The position numbers and the translations under genes are program-made. Of a stretch of 64,000 nt of DNA, positions 39,824-50,118 are shown piece by piece; positions within the stretch are counted from its first letter, which is position 1; each line of letters begins with the position of its first letter. The notes under the pieces were generated by a model. The model searched no databases, was not told where the DNA came from, and worked only from the letters and a program-made list of their open reading frames with translations. Origin of the DNA: Blastomyces gilchristii SLH14081 (Eukaryota; Ascomycota; Eurotiomycetes; Onygenales; Ajellomycetaceae); the NCBI RefSeq assembly GCF_000003855.2, contig NW_003101650.1:195054-259053 (forward strand), in the 5' to 3' direction.

Positions 39824-40767
39824 GTAAGAGTCTTCTTAAAAAAGATGAACTACTCTTGGTAAAAATATTAATACAATATTTTAAAAAGAAAAATGTGCTG
39901 TTCAGACTATAATCTATAGAATAGTTAAAGATTGTATTAATAAATTTATCTATAAGAGTATAATATAGTGATGAGTTATATAATCTAGTAAGATTGCTAA
40001 CCGCAACAGCCGTAACAGTTAACAATTTATAAAATCAGCTTATATAACAAGATCAAGTAATGCACTTAGCTAGGTCAAGTTTTCTGCTTTCTGAAATTTA
40101 CAAGATTTTTTTATTTCAGTGTTTTTATCATTTTAATGTGATGCACTTACTAGAGGTGAGTGAGTAATCAGCAGCATGATTTATTAAGAGTTCCGCGGTT
40201 GATCGGCTCTTCTATCAGCAGTGCACTGGTGATGATCAAGCTCTTTTACCTCAGTAGTCTACAGATTATATGACTGTTAAGTATGAGCTCTGCTGTGATC
40301 AACATGCATAGATTCAATCTCAGAATGAACTTAAAAATTCTCAATAAATACTTTAAATATTTAACAGTGTTAAGAGATATCTGAGAAGTGTGCTCTAGAA
40401 GTCTCTTGAGCTCTAAAACTGAGTAAGTTCACTAAGAGAAGTCACTGTGAGAAGTCACTGTGAAGAGTCACTGAAGAAAGTCACTGAGAGAAGTACTGTA
40501 CTCTGTGATAGCTGATCTGAGAGAGAGTGTTGAGAGTTCCGTGGTTAATTAATCCTTCTATCAGCAGTGCGCTGGTAATGATTGAGCTCTTTTGCCTCAG
40601 TAGTCTACATAATTAGTATTCAAGCTGAGTTATGAATAATAATCACAAACTTCAGTTTATATAGTTGTGTATAGTCAAGAGCTGCTAACTCTATTGATTA
40701 CGCGAGAGATAGAAATAGAGATAAAGAATCTGTGAGAAGCAGAATTTCTTACATTATCAATCAATTA
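39824..40767. repeat. Unclassified repeat region with a 77-base direct repeat
   Basis: Two copies of a 77-base unit (AGAGTTCCGYGG to GTAGTCTACA) lie at 40187-40263 and 40532-40608, 345 bases apart. Between them, about 40420-40495 holds four or five short units like GAAGTCACTGTGA. About 40611-40753 is copied in reverse at 12838-12972. At 40137-40186 there is a sequence resembling the Fot1-like terminal repeat of the next element. No open frame looks coding; I could not name the family. Confidence 0.65.
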
Positions 40768-41199
40768 ACCGTGTCATGCTTACTCACTCTCTGTAGTGAG
40801 TGTGTCACAGTGTATGAAAAACCACACTGTAAAGAAAATATTTTGAATATAGTAATCTTCAAAAATTAATTAATAATCATTATTACATCTATCTAGAATA
40901 TAAAGATTATCTATATACTTATTAGAAGATGTAGAATTCACTATAAGTTAAGATTCTATAGAATTATCTTATTATAATTAAGTGACTGTAGATTTTATAA
41001 ATTTAATTTCAATTAATTAAAGAGTTTTATTGAATATCTTTTTCATCTTATCTACTCTACAGATTGTAATCTTACAATTAGTATTCTTAATAATGAGAAC
41101 TTCATCTACTTGTATCTGTCTGTGAGAGAATTTAATAACTTAATATTTATTTATTTAATAATAATCTGTAAGTTTATTCTTACAGTATATATTCAATTC

Positions 41200-43134
41200 T
41201 GTCTGAATTATACTACTCTTGAAGATCTTGTTCAACTGTTTTATTAAATTAGATATAAGAGTATTCTTCACATCTTTTAAGATTTTAACTACTGTATTAA
41301 TTTAATAATATAGTTTTACAACTATCTCTGAGAAGATTAATTATAAGAAGATAGTTAATAGTTAATCTACAGATAATAGAGTAAAGTAATTATATATATT
41401 ATTATTATTATTATATATATTAAGATTCAGAGCATTATCAATAATAAGAGATCTTAATTAATTAAGAATTATATTATAATTAACTGAATACATTCTGCAG
41501 TCAGTAAAGTCAGCTCTTACATTATTAGATTTAAATACTTATAGTTAGATACTCTTCAGATTAGTAAGAAATTATCTATTATTATACTACTTATATTTAT
41601 AGTAAATAGTCTTATTAACTGTCTTTATATAATAATACTTATACTGCTGAAAAGATATATTATTAAGAAATTATAAAATATAACTTATATAAGATAAAAA
41701 TCTGAACAGAATAATCTTATAAAGATTACAGTATTGAATGAATTCTTCTATAAGATAAGAATTATAATTATTTATTAATAGCAGTTAATAACTGCTTATT
41801 TAATACTTTTTTATCATCTTATTAAACTGTTTAATTCATTTAAATTCAATCTTATTATTTATAAAGTCAGACTTAGATACAGTAATAATATAGTTATCAG
41901 ATAAGTTAAAGTTAGACTGACCGTGTAACCGTGTCTGAGACCAGGACCAGATTTTTTGATAGTTTCATTACTAATTCAACTGATCTCATTACACAGTTTT
42001 AACATTAGATAGTACTCTCATACTGTCTCAGTGAGACTTACTGTCTACTCTTATCACATTTTTCAAATGAAATCATGATTTCTACTTCTCAATTTAAATT
42101 ATTTTTATTGCTTTAAATGACTTTAAATCTCATTTGAGTGTTATCAAAAAGCATTACTTTTTAAAAAATTAAAAATAGTCTAAAAAAAACCTTAAAATGT
42201 CTAAAAATAGTAACTTTATATCAAGAATGAGACTAAATGAGATCAAATGAAATCACTTTCTCATTTTTTTCAAGTCATGGTCTCATTTTAAAATCTGATA
42301 TATAGTCACTTTGCATGTTTTTTTGATAGCCAGTCCCAGCGGGATTCATGCCAAGAAATGTATGAGATCAGATCAAATGAGATTAAATGTGAAATTCATA
42401 ATCTCAGCAGTCAGTCTAGTTAAAGTATATATATTAATTCTCTAAATAAATCTTTAATTTTATTATAATTAATGAATTCAATACTGTGTTATTTATACTA
42501 ATATACTTTATCACTGTTATTAATCTATAAGAGTATAATAACTATATAATAGAATTTATATCTCTAAAGATAGTTATAATTTATTATTTATATTCTTCTT
42601 TTTCTTGAAATTCAATCTTATTAAAGTTGTAGATATCACAGTAAAAAAATTGATATTAATTGAAAACAGCTTTATATTAATTAAATCAGTTAATAATGAA
42701 GCTTATATTCTTATAAAATATTTATTTTAAATTCATAAGTTTTTGCTTAACTCATTTATAATCTGACAGATATTTAATAAATTAATATATTTATATCTTA
42801 CTTACTATGAGAGATACAGTCTCTGAATCTATATAATACTGTCTTAATATACAGTTCACAGCAGCTTTAATATACTTAATAATAAATAAGTAAAAATTAA
42901 TATTTAACTAATAAATTCATATTTTAATTATCTCTTTCTGACTGTCATTTAATACTTAATTCAGTGAAATTCTCATAGTTCTTGATTTCTTTCTATTAAT
43001 TCTCTTATATAAGATAGTATATATAAGACTTTGAATTCTTATAACAGAGATATAATTTTAAATTTTAAATTACTTTTATATGTATTAACAGCTCTTTACA
43101 ACTGCTTCTCTGTGTAATTAGAAGATTTAGACAT
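41200..43134 (-). pseudogene. Fot1-like transposase remnant
   Basis: From an ATG at 43134 the minus strand opens with MSKSSNYTE and then a helix-turn-helix-like region (CENP-B/pogo type) resembling the N-termini of fungal Fot1 transposases. Stops appear within 15 codons and throughout. The catalytic DDE region could not be followed reliably because of stops and the TIR insertion, so the left limit is approximate. Confidence 0.65.
41913..42418 (+). mobile_element. hAT-type non-autonomous TIR element, copy 4
   Basis: 506 bases, TAGACTGACCG to CAGTCTA. The perfect 8-base duplication GTTAAAGT lies at 41905-41912 and 42419-42426. It is nested inside the Fot1-like element and nearly the same length and sequence as copies 1 and 2. 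Confidence 0.9.
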
Positions 43135-43260
43135 AATTATAATTAATAATAATTATTTGAAGATGAAGAATGAAGATATTGAAAATATTTTCTATATAGT
43201 GTGATTTTCTGTACACTGTGGTGCACTCACTACAGAGAGTGAGTAAGCATGACACAGTTA

Positions 43261-44003
43261 TAAATCAATTTTAATCAGCTGTCACACTATGCCATGCCAT
43301 GTGAGAGAGGTTGAACGTGGTTGGTTGTTGTTGTTATCTTCTAACTAACTAGCAGCTAGTGGAAGCTAAATATATGTGTGTGGGTCACGTGGGTTAGGGC
43401 TTGTGTAGTAGCTCCAACATGCCACAGTATTTTCTGATTTCTATTATTTAGCTAGTAATCTTCAATCAAGCAAGCTTTACACCTTTCACACAAAACTTTT
43501 GAAAAAAACCTCCGTATAGAACCTTTAGACATGAAGAATTCAAATTCAATATCATTAGATAATATTTCATCATAGAATTCTATTAAATACGTATTTTTAC
43601 ACAAAATAAAACTATGGAAAAAAAATCACGGCGGTCTATCGAGACCACCAACATTCCCGGGCTGCACAGTTGAACGAGCGGTTATGAAGCTTTATCAATA
43701 AGAAACTAGCTGTGGCGGGGAAGCTCCGGCTGGGTGCGGCTCCCTCCGATGGAATATGGGAACAATTCACAATTCTAGGGAAAGAAATGTTTATATATAC
43801 CTGTATCCAACTCAATTGATAGAACCATATATACCCGCAAAGTACAACATTATTGTTAAAAATTGTTTATTATTATTCTCAATTTCCCCTTACCATATTA
43901 TATTAGAGCAGCTGCCACGATTCCCAACGAATACATTCTCATATGTATAGACTCTCCTGTTAAAACCGTCAGGTAAAGAGAAAAAAGTATTAAAAAAGAC
44001 ACC
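43261..44003 (+). promoter_or_regulatory. Boundary DNA and upstream region of FCY1
   Basis: The AT-rich, CpG-poor sequence stops at the TA site of the Fot1-like element. From about 43290 normal CpG-bearing sequence begins. A CACGTG box lies at 43386-43391, followed by GGGTTAGGGC. A GC-rich patch lies near 43630-43750. The bases before the ATG (GACACC) are a reasonable fungal start context. No other gene is seen. Confidence 0.55.
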
Positions 44004-44733
44004 ATGTCAGCACAGGATCCTGGCTTCATCGCAGCTCTGGAAGAGGCCAAGAAGAGCGCTGCAGTAGGCGGCATCCCCATCGGCGCCTGTCTAGTCGCCA
44101 GGGACGGCAAGATCCTGGGCCGCGGCCACAACATGCGCGTGCAGAAAGGGAGCGCTACTTTACATGTCTGTTCCCCTTTTTTTTTCCCTCTTGTTGGTTT
44201 ATTCTATTGTTTCGAAATTCGTTCATTCTTTAGATAATTCTATATACGGGGAGTATAACAAACAGGGGGATATTTCAAAATTATACCCAAAATGACTCTC
44301 CATACTGAATTACAATATATAAGTTAACTAAAACCAAAATTCCCGCCTTAATAGGGTGAGATCGCCGCACTCGAAAACTCCGGCCGGCTACCGGCCTCCA
44401 CCTACGTTGGCGCAACAATGTACACCACCATGTCCCCGTGCGACATGTGCACCGGTGCCTGCGTGCTATACAAGTTGAAGCGGGTTGTGGTGGGTGAGAA
44501 CACCACGTTCATGGGCGGCGAGCAGTACCTGATTAATAGAGGGGTGGAAGTTGTTGTGCTTGATAATAAGGAGTGTATAGAGATGGTGCAGAAGTTTATT
44601 CAGGAGAGGCCTGACATTTGGTGAGTGGACTGGGAAGACGGCTATTTTGTTTTTTATTTTTGCTTCTTGGTGTAGTCTATTGGATTGTGCTGATCGGGTT
44701 TTGTTTATTAGGAAGGATGATCTTGGGCTGTGA
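44004..44733 (+). CDS. FCY1: Cytosine deaminase, 149 residues, three exons
   Basis: It deaminates cytosine to uracil in pyrimidine salvage, and in fungi it is also the enzyme that converts 5-fluorocytosine to 5-fluorouracil. Exons: 44004-44165, 44355-44620 and 44712-44733 (450 bases in all). The zinc ligands and catalytic residue of the family are present: His54 and Glu56 in LHGE, and Cys83 and Cys86 in SPCDMC. His54 is the last codon of exon 1, so the active-site HxE spans the first intron. The last exon has only 22 bases and adds KDDLGL after RPDIW; reading through instead would stop at 44624. Length and sequence match yeast Fcy1 closely. It is the gene nearest the transposon tract and converges on HEM12. 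Confidence 0.96.
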
Positions 44734-44980
44734 GACTATAACGTTGGACTGGATAAACGCAGAGGTAGAAAGAAGAAAGGGGGTTTAGATTTTAAATATA
44801 GGCGCGGACTTTTGGATTGGATTGGATCACCATAAACATATGTCAATGCGTTCTGTATGTTGATTTTTTCTAGCTGATGTTTGTGTACATATCATGACCG
44901 TAAACAAGCTCGAAGCTTCCCCCCTTGATCTTTTCTATCTAACTTTTTGTAACCTTCCATTGGCCCTTTTATTCTCTCAT

Positions 44981-46410
44981 TCATGCGGATGTTAGGCGGT
45001 GAATTTCCCGGAAGTAGAATTTCAAGTCCTCTGGGTCAACAAGAGGAGTAATTCCTATAGTTCCTGGGTATTAGTATCCATACATCTTCATTTCCCTTTC
45101 CAAACCAACTAAATCCATAGGGTAATATGATTTACGTACCATGACCCAAATTTGCAATCCATCCACGCTTCTCACCCCAGAAGCCCTGCACCATATTTTC
45201 CACAATCGCAGTAATCGACTCACGGGTGCCATACAAGCAGCCCGGATCCGCATTGCCCTGCAACGTAACCCTGCCTCGGGCAATTTTCATAGCTTCCGCC
45301 GGATCATGCAACCAATCCAGGCCCACAACATTATACCCAGAGTCACACAGCGCATCCAGCGCATACCACGCCCCCTTCGCGAAGACCGTCATGGGCACGA
45401 CCTCCTGGCCCATCCCCGCCAGTCTCTTCGGCAAATTCGCAGAGATATAGCGCAGATATGGCAGCGAGAATTCCGCAAACGACGACGGCGACAGCTCGCC
45501 AGCCCACGAGTCGAAGACCTGCACGAGTTGCGCACCCGCCGCGACCTGCAGGGCAAGGTATTCGACGCAGATCTCTGCAATCTTCTGCAGCAGCGCCTTC
45601 GTCGCCTCGGGATATCGATACACCCACGTCTTGGACTGGATGAACATTTTGCTCCCGCCCCCTTCGACCATATAGCAGAGCAGGGTCCAGGGTGAGCCGC
45701 AGAAGCCGATCAGCGGTACGCGGCCCTTCAGCTTGTGTCGTGTGAGTGTGATGGCTTTGTAGACGTAGTCGAGTTCTTTTGCGACGTCGACTTTCTTGTC
45801 TAGCACCTGGCGGTACTGCGGGTCGTCGGGGGATTTTAGTGGTTCCGGGAAGCTGGGCCCTTTCTTGTCGATCATTTCGACGGTCATTCCCATGGCCTGT
45901 GGGATGACGAGGATGTCGGAGAAGATGATGGCGGCATCAATGAGCCCTGAATAGCGCTCGATGGGCTGTAAAGTGAGAGTGGAGGCGATTTCGGGGGAGC
46001 GACAGCATTCGAAGAAGTCATTTTTGGCCTTTACCTGATGGTATTCGGGGAGGTAGCGGCCAGCTGTGGGAAGCGGTGTGTTAAGTTAGTAATTGGTCCT
46101 ATCTGGCTAGGAATTTTTTTTATGATTATTTCATTTTTCCGTCCTACACCATCGGGTTTCATCGTTTCTCTCTCTTTTCTCTTTGAATAGGTGCAAAGGC
46201 CGGGAGTTGAAGGGATTGGAGGGGGAGAGGTGGGGTAAAATTGGCGAACCTTGTCGCATAATCCATATTGGAGGGCGTTCTATCTTCTCGCCTAGAAATC
46301 ACAACATCAATTAGCCACTATATTAACTGACGGGATCTTAATGAGCATGTACCTCGAGCAGCTCTGAGAAGAAGATCATTTTGAAGGGGTTCGAATTGAT
46401 GCGACGACAT
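44981..46410 (-). CDS. HEM12: Uroporphyrinogen decarboxylase, 365 residues, four exons
   Basis: This cytosolic heme-pathway enzyme removes four carboxyl groups from uroporphyrinogen III to give coproporphyrinogen III. Exons in reading order: 46353-46410, 46250-46291, 45140-46063 and 44981-45054, total 1098 bases. The N-terminal signature [17 protein letters not shown] lies at residues 25-41, with the substrate-binding arginines 32 and 36. The catalytic aspartate is probably Asp83 in IIFSDIL. The second signature GFCGSPWT follows. The C-terminus [14 protein letters not shown] is obtained only by using the acceptor at 45055-45056; a closer upstream AG would insert extra residues. The start ATG gives [20 protein letters not shown], the expected N-terminus. 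It is convergent with FCY1 and 349 bases downstream of TRM82. Confidence 0.96.
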
Positions 46411-46759
46411 TTTGGGGGGGGAGTGAGTTGGTGTTGCGAATGGAGGAGAGACGAGAGAAAATAAGTTGTGACGAAATAGTTCCGACTACTACGGAGCCTG
46501 GAACGGGAAGATTTAGATAAAGAGTTCGAGAGCAGGCATTTATTTTCCACATGCAATATTCCCCCCCTCTTATCCAGTCATATCTTTTTATTTTGTTATT
46601 TTTGAAACAATGGAAATAATATATACCCAGAAGTTGATTAATTAAGAGTATCAGGTTCCTGTTTCAATTGTTTATAAAATTTTCTCTATGCGCAGATTTC
46701 ATAACTTGCATACAGGACTATAAAATCGGGTAGTAGATTCAATGAACGCTTTGGGGAAT
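46411..46759 (-). promoter_or_regulatory. Spacer between TRM82 and HEM12
   Basis: This holds the TRM82 3' end and the HEM12 upstream region. A run of G (plus strand, 46414-46421) lies just upstream of the HEM12 start. No gene seen. Confidence 0.45.
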
Positions 46760-48517
46760 TCATTCATCGTCCCCTTTCCCCCACTTCCTCAGATTCCCGA
46801 CACTATATAACGTAGATGTGAGGGCCTGCGCATGCTTTTTTGCCTCCTTTTCATCTTCAGAACTAGCTACAGCAAAAGTACCACGATTGCTGACCGCCAT
46901 GGCCATCTTGCTGTCAACCTCTGTCCACTTAAACTCTTCTCGTTCCCACGTTACTGAAAACACCTGAAGAAGTTGTTGCTCTGTATCTGGCGATTTTCGC
47001 TGGTCCGTTGTGGATCCAGGCTTGTGTACATTGTCGACCGATACGATAATGTTGCCCTTGTTATCAGGTGACACGACCCCAAATGCATTCCCTGAAAGAT
47101 GGACGGGTTTTTGCGCGGTAATGTTACCATCAGGATTAAACCTGAATGGAAAGAGTTTTGGGATCCTGGCGCGAAAAAACGTTAGCTTATCGACGTTCAT
47201 ACATACACATCCAAATATCCGGTCTGTATTACCTACCCTTCTAAAGTTACGAGAATTGCACCGGGTGCCTTCTCGCTCAAGGAAGAATTGTCTGTAAAGG
47301 AGACCGTATATATTCCATTTATCGCAATTCCTGGTGCGGACGGTTCCGCTGCGGTAGCAGACTCTTCGTTCGATTCCTTAACAATGCCGTCTAGTGGAAT
47401 CGGAATCTTTTGCAGAAGTTTTCCTTCTGCCCAACGCCACGCCAGAATATAATCATCCCCCCCACCGGATACTAAAGTCGACGCGCTCCATGGCAGGACA
47501 CATAATCTACTCACAAATGCCGTATGACCTAAACAGTAGGTCTGAATTATATGGGATTGAGGGGGCCCTCGGGAGACCCGAATATGCTCATCTCGGTCTG
47601 CAGTTATTATAAAAGGTCGGCAAACAGCGGATTCGGAATCGACGCCTAAGTCCACGTATGCGACGTCAGTGAGCATGGACACATGTCCTAGCAGTAGTTT
47701 GAGTTCGAATGTAGGGCTGGCTTTCTCAGTTGAAATCTTCGCGCCGAGTTTCAGCTGCTGCTCGAGCGCTTGCAGATTGCGCTTCGTATGAACTGTGAGT
47801 ACAGAAGCAGATGGCTGAGCTGGGTGTGAGAGCTGCGCGCTTTTCTTGGGAGGTGGTTTATAGTCTTCTCTTGGGAAGAGTGGGAGAGAGTAGACGTCTC
47901 CGAATTTATCTCCACATATAATGGTAGATTCGTCGCTGGACAGTACAACTGCGCATGGTCGTTTGGGCATACATCTATGCTTTTGTTAGTACAGTTGACG
48001 AGTATCTTTTCATGTTCCGAGGTTTATCAAGTAATACTTACCGTTCGCTCAACTGAGAGAGCACTCCGCTCGTGTTCACCTCAAAGACCCGGATGCATTT
48101 ATCTTCTGCAGTAACTACAACGACGTGGTTCCCGGATTTTGAGGCTGTCACAATTGGGATCGTCGACCAGGCCAGTTTCGACTCTTGCGATTTATCTGGC
48201 CCGTTTGCTTTACCCTCGTATGCCGTGGTTCCTTCAACGCTGGCAGCTTCCTGTTGGGTTGTTGGTGAAAGTTTCCGCCTTTTCTCACGAGGCTCACTAC
48301 TTTCAGCATTGCCCTGACTATGCGAGTCTGCATTGGTTGCATGAGGGACCTTGGTCGCCGCCATCTCTTTATTCGACGGCCAGACAGAGAGCGACTTACC
48401 TGTGTGGCCATCTAGCACATAGAGCCTTGGTCCAGCAGCGCCCACGAGGAAATTTGGAGCTTCCCGCGCCCGATTTCCCAGGCATTGTATGCACTGGAAG
48501 GGGTGCTGGAAAGGCAT
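46760..48517 (-). CDS. TRM82: tRNA (guanine-N7)-methyltransferase non-catalytic subunit, 539 residues
   Basis: This is the WD-repeat partner of Trm8. The complex makes m7G46 in the tRNA variable loop and protects tRNA from rapid decay. Exons in reading order: 48042-48517, 47237-47974 and 46760-47165 (1620 bases, frame kept). Residues 1-160 form an N-terminal WD region broken by a charged low-complexity insert with a basic EKRRKLSP motif, which could be a nuclear localisation signal. Characteristic Trm82 blocks follow: CGDKFGDVYSLPL, then ELKLLLGHVSMLTDV, then an SGGGDDYILAW motif. It is longer than yeast Trm82 (about 440 residues), mostly through the insert. It is divergent from RPP0 over a 516-base gap. 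Confidence 0.9.
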
Positions 48518-49033
48518 GGTCTGATAATTGAACTACGAATGCGAACGTATGTTCTAAGGATCGTTGTTCCGCTGTGTAATTTTTTTTCTTGTCTGTCTCG
48601 CGGATGATGCGCTAATGAAGTCCGGTCTTGGCGAGTTCTAGGGCCTGTTGAAAGCTCGCCAAATGAACAGGATGTGGTAATAATCCGCAGATGAATCAGA
48701 TCTATGCTAGCTAAGAATTTTGCAACTGAGGAAAGGGGTACGGAGTATAGTCTACTGCGTATATAAGAACAATTAAGCGTAGTTCAATTCATCTTCCAAT
48801 GGAAGGGATCTACTATCCACGGCTTGTTTCTGGCGGGTTGGGCGATGGATGGAGTGAAATCCACGTGACCGAGGCTTGGCCCTAGTTAGCCGAAATCCAC
48901 AAGAACAAAAATCCCGATCACAATCTTTCGGAAAAAGATTAACCATCACCAACCTCTATATCAACACCTCCAATTCCCTCCCACGATATTTACCTCGCCC
49001 TTAAACATCCTATCTTCATCCCAATAAGAAGAC
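48518..49033. promoter_or_regulatory. Divergent promoter region TRM82/RPP0
   Basis: A palindromic CACGTG lies at 48862-48867 and TTGGCCCTAGTTAGCC follows at about 48877-48892. A TATATAAG lies near 48759. The stretch before the RPP0 start is rich in C and T, as often seen before fungal ribosomal protein genes. Assigning these sites to either gene is inference. Confidence 0.5.
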
Positions 49034-50118
49034 ATGGGGGGCAGGTCCGCTAACAAATCTGCTTACTTCGAGAAGCTGAAGACGCTGCTCGATGAGTACC
49101 GCTCGGTCCTCATCGTCACCGTCGACAATGTCAGCTCGCAGCAGATGCACGAAATCCGCCTCAGCCTGAGAGGCGAGGCCGTCGTTCTCATGGGAAAGAA
49201 CACCATGGTATGCCAATCAAGAAGCGATACTCCCTCCCGGAAGCGGATTGCTAACAATTGATCTCCAATTAGGTTCGCCGTGCCATCAAGGGCTTTGTCG
49301 CGGATAACCCAGAATATGAACGTCTCTTGCCTCACGTCAAGGGCAATGTTGGCTTCATCTTCACCAACGCTGACTTGAAAGAAGTCAGAGAGAAGGTTCT
49401 TTCTAACAGAATTGCTGCCCCTGCTCGTGCCGGTGCCATCGCTCCCTTGGATGTCTATGTCCCTGCTGGCAACACTGGCATGGAACCCGGAAAAACCTCT
49501 TTCTTCCAGGCTCTCGGTGTCCCTACCAAGATTGCTCGTGGTACCATTGAAATCACCGCCGATCTAAAGCTTGTTGAGGCTGGCTCGAAAGTTGGTGCTT
49601 CCGAGGCCACCCTCCTCAACATGTTGAACATCTCTCCGTTCACCTACGGTATGTCTGTTGTCCAGATCTACGATGAGGGCCAGACCTTCAGCCCGGAGGT
49701 TTTGGACGTTGGCGAGGAGCAGCTGTTGGCCACCCTCCAGTCTGCCATCCGCACCATCACCACCATCTCTCTGGCTACCAACTTCCCCACCCTGCCATCC
49801 GTCATGCACTCAGTTGTCAACTCCTACAAGAACCTGCTTGCGATTGCGGTCGAGACCGAATACGGCTGGAGCGAGATCGAAGAGCTCAAGGATCGCATTG
49901 CCAATCCTGAGGCCTATGCTGTCGCTGCCCCAGTTGCCGAAGCTGGAAAAGGGGAAGAGGCCAAGGAGGAAGCCAAGGCAGAGTCTGAGGAAGAGGAAAG
50001 CGACGAAGAAGAAGGTATGAAAATAGCCCTATCACGGAAAAAATTTCTTGTCCGTATTTTCAATTTTCCACATGTATACTGACTGTTGGCTATAGGATTT
50101 GGTGACCTTTTCGGTTAA
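49034..50118 (+). CDS. RPP0: 60S acidic ribosomal protein P0, 312 residues, three exons
   Basis: P0 anchors the P1/P2 stalk on the large ribosomal subunit and helps recruit elongation factors. Exons: 49034-49207, 49273-50014 and 50096-50118 (939 bases). Residues 1 to about 110 are the L10-like rRNA-binding domain, with KLKTLLDEY and [13 protein letters not shown] central region with [20 protein letters not shown] follows, then an Ala/Glu-rich hinge and the acidic tail [16 protein letters not shown]. The tail is the conserved stalk C-terminus bound by GTPases, though it ends GDLFG rather than the common GLFD. The last intron leaves a final exon of 23 bases encoding only FGDLFG. Reading through it would replace the tail. 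Codon use is strongly C-ending, as expected for a highly expressed gene. Confidence 0.97.

Larger units (their letters stand above)
40768..43258 (-). mobile_element. Fot1/pogo-type (Tc1-mariner) transposon, decayed
   Basis: The inverted termini are about 90 bases long (ACYGTGTCATGCTTACTCAC at each end) and are flanked by TA (40766-40767 and 43259-43260), as expected for Tc1/mariner elements. Each terminus contains a palindrome, ACTCACT..AGTGAGT. The reverse strand holds a transposase remnant starting at 43134. The element is interrupted by TIR element 4 (41913-42418). It is the last transposon before gene-rich DNA begins. Confidence 0.82.

Noticed and set aside
39819..40025. 68-codon minus-strand frame at the E2-C edge
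   Set aside because: It spans the LTR end, has AT-driven composition and no recognisable motif.
45141..45695. 184-codon plus-strand frame opposite HEM12
   Set aside because: It is the antisense of a GC-rich exon; the minus-strand frame matches uroporphyrinogen decarboxylase throughout.
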